Positions 44,451-55,603 of a DNA stretch of 64,000 nt are shown here, in pieces. The notes under the pieces were generated by a model, which did no database searches, was not told the DNA's origin, and worked only from the letters and a program-made list of their open reading frames with translations. The position numbers and the translations under genes are program-made. Positions within the stretch are counted from its first letter, which is position 1; every line of letters begins with the position of its first letter. The DNA is from Haematobia irritans (lineage: Eukaryota > Arthropoda > Insecta > Diptera > Muscidae): the NCBI RefSeq assembly GCF_050003625.1, contig NC_134398.1, positions 201,990,583-202,054,582 of the forward strand, read 5' to 3'.

Positions 44451-45458
44451 TATTATATCCTTCACATCGATAACAACACAGTTTTATGAATTTATTTAGA
44501 ATACTTCATTATTTCTCTAATTGTTTCAGGTACAAATTTTATGAGATACGTTTTCCAAAGAAAAGTTGAATTCCTTACACCATTTGATAAAATGCCCCCA
44601 AATATGGTAAGTTACAAGCTAAAACGCAGAATTAAAAATTATATTTCATTACATGGTGTTAATTTGTAACAATTTTCATTATTGTTTCCATTTTTTCCAG
44701 CCATATATGTGAAAAAATTACTCACGATGAATAAAAAAAGGATAAGTCAAAATGTCCAAACAGCGGGTTCAAATGAACTACTCTCTGTTCCACGTGGTCA
44801 TAATTTTTATTCACAAACAACATTGTATTATGAACTTTCATCATAAGTTTTTATAATAAAGTACTTTTGATTAAAGAAAGTTTAATTTTAGTGTATGAAA
44901 ATTTTCATAATAGGAAAACGGTTTGTTGTTCCTTTAATTATTTAATTTCTCTGTATTGTGGAATGATTGATTTAAAAATAGTTTAGTCGTCGATATTTTA
45001 AAGAGACTGTTAACCAATTTTTATTATCGGGTTTCCCACAAAATAAGCAAGTAAACCAAAATAATACTGACTTTTTAACTTGGTAGGGGTATATAAATTT
45101 TATGGTGTTGTAAAAATGAACTAAAATACAATGTTATAGATGAACTAAAATTTAAGAGAATTATAAACTAGACAAGTTGAAAAAAATCTTAAGGGCTAAA
45201 TCATGGTCAATATTACTACAGTTTAGTTCATTTTGCAATGGAAAAGGGTTCACTGGTTTTTCAGTGTATTCTCCAATTTACAGTCGTCCTAATGATACGG
45301 AGTACTACGACCCTGTGCTTGTTCTACATTTCGGTAGGCAGTTGATGGAATCCTTACTCGGATAATGTTCGCCTTTTTCCAACACGTTAGGTGAGTGTAG
45401 TCCTTCGTTTTTGACGGTTAGATGGCCTCCATTGGTATCTATGTGTACCCTAATTGCG
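44451..45458 (+). other. Two further exon-like segments, then unknown
   Basis: 44530-44606 lies between TTGTTTCAG and GTAAGTTA; in one phase it is open (ends TPFDKMPPNM). A following segment starts at 44701 after TTTTTTCCAG and gives PYM then stop. They continue the spacing of the array before them and could be its last exons, with AATAAA at 44730 and 44854. After 44860 nothing is recognised. Confidence 0.35.
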
Positions 45459-45713
45459 CTACACTTCAACAGCCCACAGTTTTCTTATGCCCAAACTTTC
45501 GTGCAGGATGTGAATCTCGCCATCTCTTGAAATGCCTACTGTCGTAACTATCTGGTGTCTCTTCAATCGTTGGTCTCCAGATATGAGCTCATATATGAGG
45601 TTTTGGAGCATTAAAAACCAATGTGATTTGACGATAGGCATTGAAGGAGAAGGACCAGCGTCCATAGCAAATATCGTAGCATCCTCGCATATTATAATTT
45701 TTTCAGTGTACAT
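45459..45713 (-). pseudogene. Possible mariner N-terminal relic
   Basis: 84 residues. The part LISGDQRLKRHQIVTTVGIS and then ILHESLGIRKL has the pattern of the second helix-turn-helix of mariner transposases (D-R-x-L, then V-x-x-x-GIS, then ILHE-x-LG-x-RK). The segment before it, GPSPSMPIV, may correspond to the usual SGRPST linker. No inverted ends or catalytic motif were found nearby. The similarity is from inspection only and may be chance. Confidence 0.3.
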
Positions 45714-46613
45714 TCAAGGACCTTATCTACCACATGGCTATAATGCCTGCAACATTTGCGATGCATGCATGTATTTGCCATTATGATTGGTATTTCTGGA
45801 ATGGTTGCATAAAGGAAAAGTTTCTGGTTTTGCCATAACAGCCCAAACTCAAACCCTCACCATCGCCAACATCACCATCATCGATTCTCATACAACTCAA
45901 CCTTTGAAGAAGCTTAGCAATTTATACATAAAATTTCATATAAGATGAAATTTCTAAGACATTGTGGGTGATGAGGATGGAAGTGGGTAATACTGGTATT
46001 AAAAGGACCTCTTGTTCTCTTCTGGTAGAACATTCAAAAAGGAATATGAAAATATACTTACCATAATTTTTATGGTTTCTTTCTCTGGCAAATTTCATTT
46101 AAAAGTTCATTAAAGTGGAAATTGTTTGTCTATGCCATATAAATGGAGCGAGTGTACTATGAATATAACTTTCCACAATGCTAAGGTAAGGTGGTATTAC
46201 ATACTTTGTAAGGTTCATTTACCAAGTTAATAGAGTGTGAGAAGACATCAAAAACGACCCTAGAGTTCGTCTTTAACCCCTTCAAGCCTATAGTTTTTCT
46301 ACTATTCCCCACACAGATATCGTTGTTCTCTAGAAAAATAAAATTGTGTTATAATTGACTATAACTATTTTTAAAAAATATTTGAATTTTAATTTTTTTT
46401 GGTCTAAAATAGGGTTTAATTACGTCGATAGCGTAAAAGTACGAATGATCCGATTTTAGCAAAAAAAAAATATTTGAGTAAATTAAAATCTCACACTCAC
46501 ACTATTTTTTGGGTTGATTATAGAGTATATTATTGAATAATATGTTTTCATGAGAACAAATACAACCCAAAATAAAAAAAAATTAAATTCAGAGATATAA
46601 TCTTTTGTTACAA
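45714..46613. other. Single-copy non-coding stretch
   Basis: Nothing recognised beyond AT-rich sequence. Confidence 0.35.
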
Positions 46614-46700
46614 GCAGGGCTGTGGAGTCGAGCCAATTTTGCTCGACTCCAGCATTTTTCATCAGCTCGACTCCGACTCCGGAGTCGACTCCGGGTAATA
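46614..46700 (+). repeat. GGAGTC-rich repeat with CAGGGCTGTGGA end
   Basis: CAGGGCTGTGGAGTCGAGCC followed by CGACTCC hexamers on both strands. A mirror copy ends CCACAGCCCTGG at 62290-62300. Confidence 0.7.
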
Positions 46701-47118
46701 TAACTAAATCTCATTTTAATACCACTAATTTGTAGTTCTATTGTGGGGGTACCGTAAGTGGATTGATATAAAGTATCGTATTTATTTATGTGTGCAAAAA
46801 AGGGTCTTAATTTCACATTAGATGCCAATTGAACTCTATATTTCAAATTTAGGGCAATGTTTAATAAATAAAATAATGATATAAATACCCATCATAATAT
46901 GAGAAGATACCAACAGTATATGTATTTGTGGACCAAAATTATTGACACTATCTCAAATCCTTTAAATTTGTTGCGAGCTATATAAAGGTTTATATTCCCA
47001 TAAGCATGAATTTGAATCTGAATCGATTTAGACAAAATTGTATATACTTCTACAAAATCTATGTACTTAAAATTTAAATCTAACGTTATAGGACGTAACA
47101 CAATTTTAACAAAAAAAT
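46701..47118. other. AT-rich spacer
   Basis: No feature recognised. Confidence 0.35.
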
Positions 47119-47354
47119 AAAAATGCAAGGAAAGTCTAAAGTCGGGCGGGCCGATTATAATATACTCTGCACAACTTTGTATTTAGATCTACATTTTCAT
47201 AAAATCTCAAATCAGACTTCTACAAAATCTCTGGCAATATTTGGGAAATATTTATAATTGTTTAGACAATTTCGCAAAAATGCATTTATGATTCATTCAT
47301 TGAAAAATTTGAAAATTTGAGTCATTTTTACAAGTTTTCGAGCATACAATTGTG
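47119..47354 (+). mobile_element. 5-prime fragment of family 2 element
   Basis: GCAAGGAAAGTCTAAAGTCG, GGGCGGGCCGATTATAATAT and CTTTGTATTTAGATCT match the start of the full copy at 48498. It ends in the 29-bp array. Confidence 0.7.
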
Positions 47355-48497
47355 AGCATACAATTTTGGAAAAATTTTCTACAGAAACAAAATGTTGACT
47401 AAATTTTCTATAGAAATAAAATTTTGGCAAAATTTTCTATAGAAATCAAATTTTGACCTAATATATAGAAATAAAATTTTGAATAAAATTTTTGTAGAAA
47501 TAAAATTTGGCAAAATTTTTTATAGAAATAAAAGTTTAAAAAAATTATCAATAGAAATATAATTAAAAAAAATTGTGTAGCAAACAAAATTTTGCAAAAT
47601 TTTCTATAGAAACAAAATTTTGACTAAATTTTCTATAGAAATAAAATTTTGACAAAATTTTCTAAAGAAATAAAGTTTTGACCAAATTTTCTAATAAAAA
47701 AAATCTATAACTATAAAATTTTGGCAAAATTTTCTATAGAAATAAAATTTTGACTTAAATTTTTATAGAAATAAAATTATCAATAGAAATAAAATTTTGA
47801 AAAAATTTTTGTGTAACAAACAAAATTTTGCAAAATTTTCTATAGAAATAAAATTTTGCAAAATAATTATAGAAACAAAATTTTGACTCAATTTTCTATA
47901 GAAATAAAATTTTGACCAAATATATAGAAATAAAATTTTGAATAAAATTTTTATAGAAATAAAATTTGGCAAATTTTTTTATAGAAATAAAAGTTTGAAA
48001 AAATTATCAATAGAAATACAATAAAAAAAATATGTAGCAAACAAAATTTTGCAAAATTTTCTATAGAAACAAAATTTTGACAAAATTTTCTATAGAAATA
48101 AAATTTTGATCAAATTTTCTAATGACAAAATCTATTACTATAAAATTTTGACCAAATTTTCTAATAAAAAAATCCATTACTATAAAATTTTGGCAAAATT
48201 TTCTATAGAAATAAAATTTTGACTTAAATTTTTATAGAAATAAAATTATCAATAGAAATAAAATTTTGAAAAAAATGTTTGTGTAACAAACAAAATTTTG
48301 CAAAATTTTCTATAGAAATAAAATTTTGCAAAATATTTATAGAAACAAAATTCTGACACAATTTTCTATAGAAATCAAATTTTGACCAAATATATAGAAA
48401 TAAAATTTTGAATAAAATTTTTATAGAAATAAAATTTGGCAAAATTTTTTATAGAAATAAAAGTTTGAAAAAAATTATCAATAGAAATACAATAAAA
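47355..48497 (-). repeat. 29-bp minisatellite A, reverse block
   Basis: Diverged units with inserts such as GTAGCAAACAAAATTTTGC. Higher-order copies of about 470 bp are marked by ACTTAAATTTTTATAG at 47753 and 48222. The array continues beyond the family 2 insert at 49700. Confidence 0.85.
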
Positions 48498-49699
48498 AAC
48501 AAGTAAGGAAAGTCTAAAGTCGGGCGGGGCCGACTATATTATACCCTACACCACTTTGTAGATCTAAATTTTCGATACCATATCACATCCGTCAAATGTG
48601 TTGGGGGCTATATATAAAGGTTTGTCCCAAATACATACATTTAAATATCACTCGATCTGGACAGAATTTGATAGACTTCTCCAAAATCTATAGACTCAAA
48701 ATTTAAGTCGGCTAATGCACTAGAGCGGAACACAATGTTAGTACATAAATATGGGAAACATTTAAATCTGAAGCAATTTTAAGGGAACTTCGCAAAAGTG
48801 TATTTATGATTTATCGCTCGATATATATGTATTAGAAGTTTAGGAAAATTAGAGTCATTTTTACATCTTTTGGACTAAGCAGTGGCGATTTTACAAGGGA
48901 AATGTTGGTATTTTGACCATTTTAGTCGAAATCAGAAAAACATATATATGGGAGCTATATCTAAATATGAACCGATTTCAACCAAATTTGGCACGCATAG
49001 TTACAATGCTAATTCTACTCCCTGTGCAAAATTTCAACTAAATCGGGGTTAAAAATTGGCCTCTGTGGTCATTTGAGTGTAAATCGGGCGAAAGCTATAT
49101 ATGGGAGCTATATCTAAATCTGAACCGATTTCAACCAAATTTGACACGCATAGCTACAATGCTAATTCTACTCCCTGTGCAAAATTTCAACTAAATCGGA
49201 GCAAAAAATTAGCCTCTGTGGGCAAATGAGTGTAAATCGGGCGAAAGCTATATATGGGAGCTATATCTAAATCTGAACCGATTTGGCTGATATTGTGCAA
49301 GTTTTTCGAGACTCATAAAATATTCGGATGTACGGAATTTGAGGAAGATCGGTTGATATACACGCCAATTATGACCAGATCGGTGAAAAATATATATAGC
49401 AGCTATATCTAAATCTGAACCGATTTTTTCCAAAATCAATAGGGATCGTCTTTGAGCCGAAACAGGAGTGTAAATCGAAGTTTTAGGACAATCGTACTAA
49501 AGCTGCGAGCTGTACTTTGCACACAAAAATACATCAACAGACAGACAGACAGACGGACATCGCTAAATCGACTCAGAATTTAATTCTAAGACGATCGGTA
49601 TACTAAACGATGGGTCTCAGACTTTTCCTTCTTGGCGTTACATACAAATGCACAAACTTATTATACCCTGTACCACAGTAGTCGTGAAGGGTATAAAAA
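48498..49699 (+). mobile_element. Complete family 2 element (153-bp repeats)
   Basis: Start AACAAGTAAGGAAAGTC and GTCGGGCGGGGCCGACTATA. Internal monomers recur at 48951, 49104 and 49257, 153 bp apart, as in family 1 though the sequence differs (GGGAGCTATATCTAAATC, GAACCGATTTCAACC). Then GACAGACAGACAGACGG, the core TCGACTCAGAATTTAATTC and a terminal stem TTATACCCT/AGGGTATAA. It is inserted in the 29-bp array, which is continuous when it is removed. No coding capacity. Confidence 0.8.
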
Positions 49700-50872
49700 T
49701 GTGTAGCAAACAAAATTTTGCAAAATTTTCTATAGAAACAAAATTTTGACTAAATTTTCTATAGAAATAAAATTTTGACAAAATTTTCTATAGAAATAAA
49801 ATTTTGACCCAATTTTCTAATAACAAAATCTATTACTATAAAATTTTGACCAAATTTTCTAATAAAAAAAATCCATTACTATAAAATTTTGGCAAACTTT
49901 TCTATAGAAATAAAATTTTGACTTAAATTTTTATAGAAATAAAATTATCAATAGAAATAAAATTTTGAAAAAAATGTTTGTGTAACAAACAAAATTTTGC
50001 AAAATTTTCTATAGAAATAAAATTTTGCAAAATATTTATAGAAACAAAATTCTGACACAATTTTCTATAGAAATCAAATTTTGACCAAATATATAGAAAT
50101 AAAATTTTGAATAAAATTTGTATAGAAACAAAATTTTGCAATATTTTCTATAGAAATAAAATTTTGCACAATATTCTATAGAAACAAAATTTTGTCTAAA
50201 TTTTCTACAGAAATAAAATTTTGACTAAATTTTATATAGAAAAAAATATCTCTACAGTAATAAAACTTTGAATACATTTTTTATAGCAGTGAGTATCAGT
50301 GAGCATCAGTAAGCAAAAAAAAAAATTGAGAAAATTTGCTATAGAAATAAAATTTGACAATTTTTTCTAATAGAAAAAAAATTTTGAAAAAAAATTTAGA
50401 ACAATTTTTATGAATTTTTTAGAACAATTTTCTGCAAAATATTCTACAGAAACAAAATTTTCTTTTTTTTCTATAGAATTAAATTTTGACCAAATTTTCT
50501 AATAAAAAAATCTATTACTATAAAATTTTGGCAAAATTTTCTATAGAAATAAAATTTTGACTTAAATTTTTATAGAAATAAAATTTTAAAAAAATTTTTG
50601 TCTAACAAACAAAATTTTCTATAGAAACAAAATTTTGCAAAATATTTATAGAAACAAAATTTTGACTCAATTTTCTATAGAAATAAAATTTTGACTAAAT
50701 TTTCTATAGAAAAAAATATTTCTATAGTAATAAAAATTTGAATAATTTTTTTATAGAAATAAAATTTTGACAAAATTTGCTATAGAAATAAAATTTTGAC
50801 AAAACTTTTTATAGAAATAACATTTTGATAAAATTTTCTATAAAAAAAAAACAACTTTGAAAAAAATTTCTG
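49700..50872 (-). repeat. 29-bp minisatellite A, continuation
   Basis: Resumes at GTGTAGCAAACAAAATTTTG; higher-order phrases recur at 49921 and 50560. Confidence 0.85.
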
Positions 50873-50879
50873 TCAATAT

Positions 50880-51180
50880 TCCACATATGTATATTCCACA
50901 ATTTTGATATTGATTCCGATTTAAGGACAATTTTATTAAATTTAAAGAATTTTTCTGAATTATTAAAGTCAAGTTGACCGTAGCCCAAACATTTTTTCTT
51001 TCATGGTATGATACCCATTTTTAAGTGAAATCACTTAATTATAAGGACAATACGACTTCATTGAAAATTTTATCGACTTTTGGACAAGAAATAAAACTTT
51101 ATATTAGAGAAATGCGTCTTCTATGGTAAGTAAAAATTTGCATTCGTATTTTAAAGACATATCGATAATCACAATTTCGG
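50880..51180 (-). repeat. Dispersed repeat E, reverse copy
   Basis: On the minus strand GGACAATACGACTTC-region, GATACCCATTTTTAAGTG reversed and TTAATAATTCAGAAAAATTC match 61420-61600. Confidence 0.65.
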
Positions 51181-52137
51181 CACATTTCTTTATTTTCCTA
51201 GAATAACTCTAGATTTCCAATTTCAGGCAAATTGGATAAAAACTACGGATTCTAGAAGCCCAAGAAGTAAAATCGGGAGATCGGTCTATATGGGGGCTAT
51301 ATCAAAACATGAACCGGTACTCACCATTTTCGATACACGTTTTTATGGTCCTAGAATACCACTAGATTTCAAATTTCAGGCAAATTGGATAAAAACTACG
51401 GATTCTAGAAGCCCAAGAATTAAAATCGGGAGATCGGTCTATATGGGGGCTACACCAAACCATGGACCGATACTCACCATTTTCGATACATGTCTTTAGG
51501 GTCCTAGAGTACCTATAGATTTCAAATTTCAGGTAAATTAGATAAAAACTACGGATTATAAAAGCCCAAGAATTAAAATCGGGAGATCGGTCTATATGGG
51601 GGCTATATCAAAACATGGACCGATACACCATTTTCGGCACACCTCTACACTTTCTACACGCCCAAGAAGCAAAATCGGGAAATCGGTCCATATGGGCGCT
51701 ATACCAAAACATGGACCGATAGGCACCATTTTCGGTACACTTTTTGATGGTTCTAAAATACCTCTAGATTTCCCATTTCAGGCAAATTGGATAAAAACTA
51801 CAGTTTTTATAAGCCCAAGACCCCAAATCGGGAGGTCGGTTTATATGGGGACTATATCAAAGCTTGGACCGATATAGCCCATCTTCGAACTTGACCTGCC
51901 TGCAAACAAAAGACGAATCTGTGCCTAATTTCAGGACGATAGCGCCATTATTGAAGGCTGTAGCGTGATTACAAACAACAAACAGACAGACGGACATGCT
52001 TATATCGTCTTAGAATTTCTCCCTGATCAAGAATATATATACTTTATACAGTCGGAAATCGATATTTCGATGTGTTACAAACGGAATGACAAACTTATTA
52101 TACCCCCGTCACTATTCTATGGTGGTGGATATAAAAA
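51181..52137 (+). mobile_element. Family 3 element with 153-bp repeats
   Basis: TCGGTCTATATGGGGGC at 51281, 51434 and 51587 is 153 bp apart; a shortened unit follows, then 51836. Motifs ATTTCAGGCAAATTGGATAA and AACTACGGATTCTAGAAGC are specific to this family. The end has AACAGACAGACGGACATGC, the core, AATATATATACTTTATACAG and GGTGGTGGATATAAAAA. Left limit uncertain. Confidence 0.75.
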
Positions 52138-52390
52138 GAAAATTTTTCACATTGGCTAAAATTAGCTTAAATAAAATAATAAAATTTTCATTGACTTTTT
52201 CCTGAGGGTACAAACCGATTGACTACCAAAGGAGATTCATATCGATATAGTCCCCATATATCCCCAGATATGAAAGAAAATTTTGTTTGATTAAGGTAAT
52301 CTGGGCCTTAATAATTCTGAAAAATTCTTCAAAATAAATGAAATTGTCTTTAAATTTGTTGTCTTTTTGCATCTTGACTACAAATATAAC
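52138..52390 (+). repeat. Repeat E fragment
   Basis: TAATAATTCTGAAAAATTCTT, TTGTCTTTAAATTTGTTGTC and CATCTTGACTACAAA match 61541-61613. Confidence 0.55.
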
Positions 52391-52881
52391 AAGTAAGGAA
52401 AGCCTAAAGTCGAGCGGGACCGACTATATTATACCCTGCACCACTTTGTAGATCTAAATTTTCGATACCATATCACATCCGTCAAATGTGTTGGGAGCTA
52501 TATATACAGGTTTGTCCCAAATACATACAGTGAGTCACAGCGAAAATGGCCCACTAGAGTAAATGTAAATATTTTGAAATTTTATCTCATATTTGGCCAA
52601 TCAGAGATCCAAATGTTAATTTTCTCTTAGGTATATCTAATTAATAACAATATTTGGTGAGTATAAAGTTCAGGTTTCAGCTATAAATTATTGGAATCAG
52701 ACATTTAAGAGAAATGTCATAAATATCATGCCACAGTGAAAATGGCCCACCAAAAGAAATGGCAAAAATATAACGGTTTTCTTCCAGCATTTCATCACAT
52801 TTGCTTTTACCTGTTACATTACAATGTCCGACAAAGTGGTCGATTAAAATTTTCTTAAAAAAAAGATAAAACAATCGAAAA

Positions 52882-54243
52882 ATGGGACCTCACACTTCGT
52901 TTGAGATGCGAAATTTAATAAAAAAAAATCATTTTAAAAACGGCGTAATTAAAAGGTGAATTGCAGAAATGGTTCAAGTCCCTCGTGGATCCATTAAAAA
53001 TATAATTAAAAGGTATACCGATGAAAATCCGATCATTGATAAGCCGAGATCCAGTTCAAAACAACTTTTTTCTGACAGAGATGAACGCTGGATAGTAAAT
53101 AAATGTCGATCTAACCCCAAACTAAGTGCTCCAAATATTCGAGATTTGGTGGCCAAACATCTCCAAGTGAATTGCCATGCAGAAACCATCAGAATAGTTC
53201 TCCACAGATCAGGATTACATGGACGAATTGCAAGAAAGAAACCGAGTGAGGGAGCCACCGTGGTGCAATGGTTAGCATGCCCGCCTTGCATACACAAGGT
53301 CGTGGGTTCGAATCCTGCTACGACCGAACACCAAAAAGTTTATCAGCGGTGGATTATCCCACCTCAGTAATGCTGGTGACATTTCTGAGGTTTCAAAGCT
53401 TCTCTAAGTGGTTTCACTGCAATGTGGAACGCCGTTCGGACTCGGCTATAAAAAGGAGGTCCCTTGTCATTGAGCTTAACATGGAATCGGGCAGCACTCA
53501 GTGATAAGAGAGAAGTTCACCAATGTGGTATCACAATGGACTGAATAGTCTAAGTGAGCCTGATACATCGGGCTGCCACATAACCTAACCTAACCTAAGA
53601 AAGAAACCGTTCGTAAGTGCTAAGAATAAGAGAGACCGATTACTATTTGCCCATGCTTATACAGCAAAGGAATTTTCGTTTTGGAAAGATGTTCTATTCG
53701 TAGACGATTCGAAATTCAACCTTTTTGGGTCAAATGGTAGAAGAAATGTGTGGAGAAATGCAAACGAAGAACTGCACCCAAAGCATTTACGGCCAACTGT
53801 TAAACACGGCGGAGGGCATGTGATTGTTTGGAAATCTCATTTTTATTGAAGGCAACATGGACAAGATGCAATATCTGTCTATTTTGAAAGATAATTTGAA
53901 GCAAAGTGCGGAAAAGCTGGGCATTGGTAGCTGATTTCATTTTTACCAAGACAACGACCCAAAACATATAGCTCATGTTGTAAAAGAGTGGCTGCTTTAT
54001 AATTGTCCGCGTGTCATAAAAACTCCAGCCCAGTCTCCGGACTTAAATATAATAGAAAATTTGTGGTATAAACTTGAAGTGGAAATTCGAAAATATCATA
54101 TATCCTGCAAGGAAGACTTGAAGAGAGCATTAGTGGAAGAATGGCAAAAAATAAGCCCTTCTTACACAACAAAATTGGTAGAATCCATGCCATGACGCTT
54201 AAAATCAGTCATTAAACAAACAGGATTTTCCACTAAATATTAG
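52882..54243 (+). pseudogene. Tc1-like DD34E transposase, decayed
   Basis: Start MGPHTSFEMRNLI at 52882. TGA at 52957-52959 cuts the first helix-turn-helix; the frame then runs from MVQVPRGSIKNIIKRY through a second one (NIRDLVAKHLQVNCHAETIRIVL). A SINE lies after RIARKKP. Beyond it: DVLFVDDSKFNLFG (first Asp; usual DE is DD), a deletion with frameshift just after KHGGGHVIVW, a TGA near 53931, YQDNDPKHIAH (second Asp) and PDLNIIENLW (Glu, 34 residues on), then TGA near 54195 and the C-terminal SVIKQTGFSTKY, ending at TAG 54241-54243. All catalytic positions can be placed but the gene is dead. Confidence 0.92.
53245..53596 (+). mobile_element. tRNA-derived SINE in the Tc1-like element
   Basis: Target duplication AAGAAAGAAACCG (53232-53244, 53597-53609). 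Same head, A and B boxes, body and CCTAACCTAACCTAA tail as at 41628, with few differences, so both are young copies. Confidence 0.92.
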
Positions 54244-55603
54244 ATATAATTTATTGAATTAAAATATTTAGTTAAACATTTTGGGTCATTTTCACTGTGG
54301 CGTGAGTTTTTTTGTTTTCCTTAAAAACATTTTTGTTTTATGAATTGATAGAATTTTAAGGTCTTTCTAATATTATATTTAGTTTGTATTTATCTATATT
54401 TTAAGAAAATAAAAGAAATTGAAATATATATTTGCAAGAAAATGAGGTTTTCATTCTAACAAATAAATTTGTGTGGCTGGGCCATTTTCACTGTGACTCA
54501 CTGTACATTTAAATATCATTCGATCTGGACAGAATTTGATAGACTTCTACAAAATTTATTGACTCAAAATTTAAGTTAAATATGGGAAACATTTAAATCT
54601 GAAGAAACTTCGCAAAAGTTTATTTATGATTTATCGATCGATGTATTAGAAGTTTAGGAAAATTAAAGTCATTTTTATAACTTTTCGACTAAGCAGTGGC
54701 GATTTTACAAGGAAAATGTTGGTATTTTGACCATTTTTGTCGAAATCAGAAAAACATATATATGGGAGCTATATCTAAATCTGAACCGATTTCAACTAAA
54801 TTTGGCACGCTTAGCTACAATGCTAATTCTACTCCCTGTGCAAAATTTCAACTAAGTCGGAGTTAAAAATTGGCCTCTGTGGTCATATGAGTGTAAATCG
54901 GGCGAAAGCTATATATGGGAGCTATATCTAAATCTGAACCGATTTCAACTAAATTTGGCACGCATAGCTACAATGCTAATTCTACTCCCTGTGCAAAATT
55001 TCTGCTAAATTGGCCTCTGTGGTCATATGAGTGTAAATCGGGCTATATCTAAATCTGAACCGATTTCAATAAAATTTCGCACACTTGACTACACTACTAA
55101 TTGTACTCCTAGTGCAAAATTTCAACCAAATTGGGGTAAAACTCTGGATTCTGGGACCGTATTAGTCCATATCGGGCGAAAGATATATATGGAAGCTATA
55201 TCTAAATCTGAACCGTACTAATTGTTCTTCTTGTGCAAAATTTTAAGCAAATTAGTGTAAAACTCTGGCTTCTGGGGCCATATAAGTCCATATCGGGCGA
55301 AATATATATATGGGAGCTATATCTAAATCTGAACCGATTTCTTCCAAAATCAATAGGGTTCTATTCTGAGCCAAAACACATACTTGTGCCAAATCTGAAG
55401 TCGATTGGACTGAAACTGCGACCTAGACTTTGATTACAAAAATGTGCTCACGGACAGACAGACATGGCTATATCGACTCAGGAGCCCACCCTGAGCATTT
55501 TTGCCAAAGACACCATGTGTCTACCTCGTCTCCTTCTGGGTGTTGCAAACATATGCACTAACTTATAATACCCTGTTCCACAGTGTGGCGCATGGTATAA
55601 AAA

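Larger units (their letters stand above)
52528..54503 (+). mobile_element. Tc1-like transposon with doubled end sites
   Basis: TA duplicated at 52526-52527 and 54504-54505. Ends CAGTGAGTCACAGCGAAAAT and, inverted, CAGTGAGTCACAGTGAAAAT. A second copy of the CACAGTGAAAATGGCCCA site lies inside each end (52731-52755 and 54284-54306), the IR/DR layout known from Minos- and Sleeping Beauty-type elements. Net length without the SINE is about 1.6 kb, usual for Tc1. Confidence 0.92.
52391..55603 (+). mobile_element. Family 2 element, copy with nested Tc1-like transposon
   Basis: Starts ACAAGTAAGGAAAGCC; interrupted at 52528; resumes at 54506 with CATTTAAATATCATTCGATC exactly where the 48498 copy continues. 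Monomers follow, then CACGGACAGACAGACATGGC, the core and a terminal stem ending GGTATAAAAA. Removing the insert restores one element. Confidence 0.85.

Noticed and set aside
42386..45266. Single 2.9-kb element with CACAGAAAAA/CACTGAAAAA ends around the mini-exon array
   Set aside because: TA lies at both ends, but the left flank is minisatellite B and the right flank is not, so the insertion cannot be confirmed.
45177..45365. Plus-strand 62-residue frame
   Set aside because: It overlaps the possible mariner-relic region and has no recognisable domain or signal.
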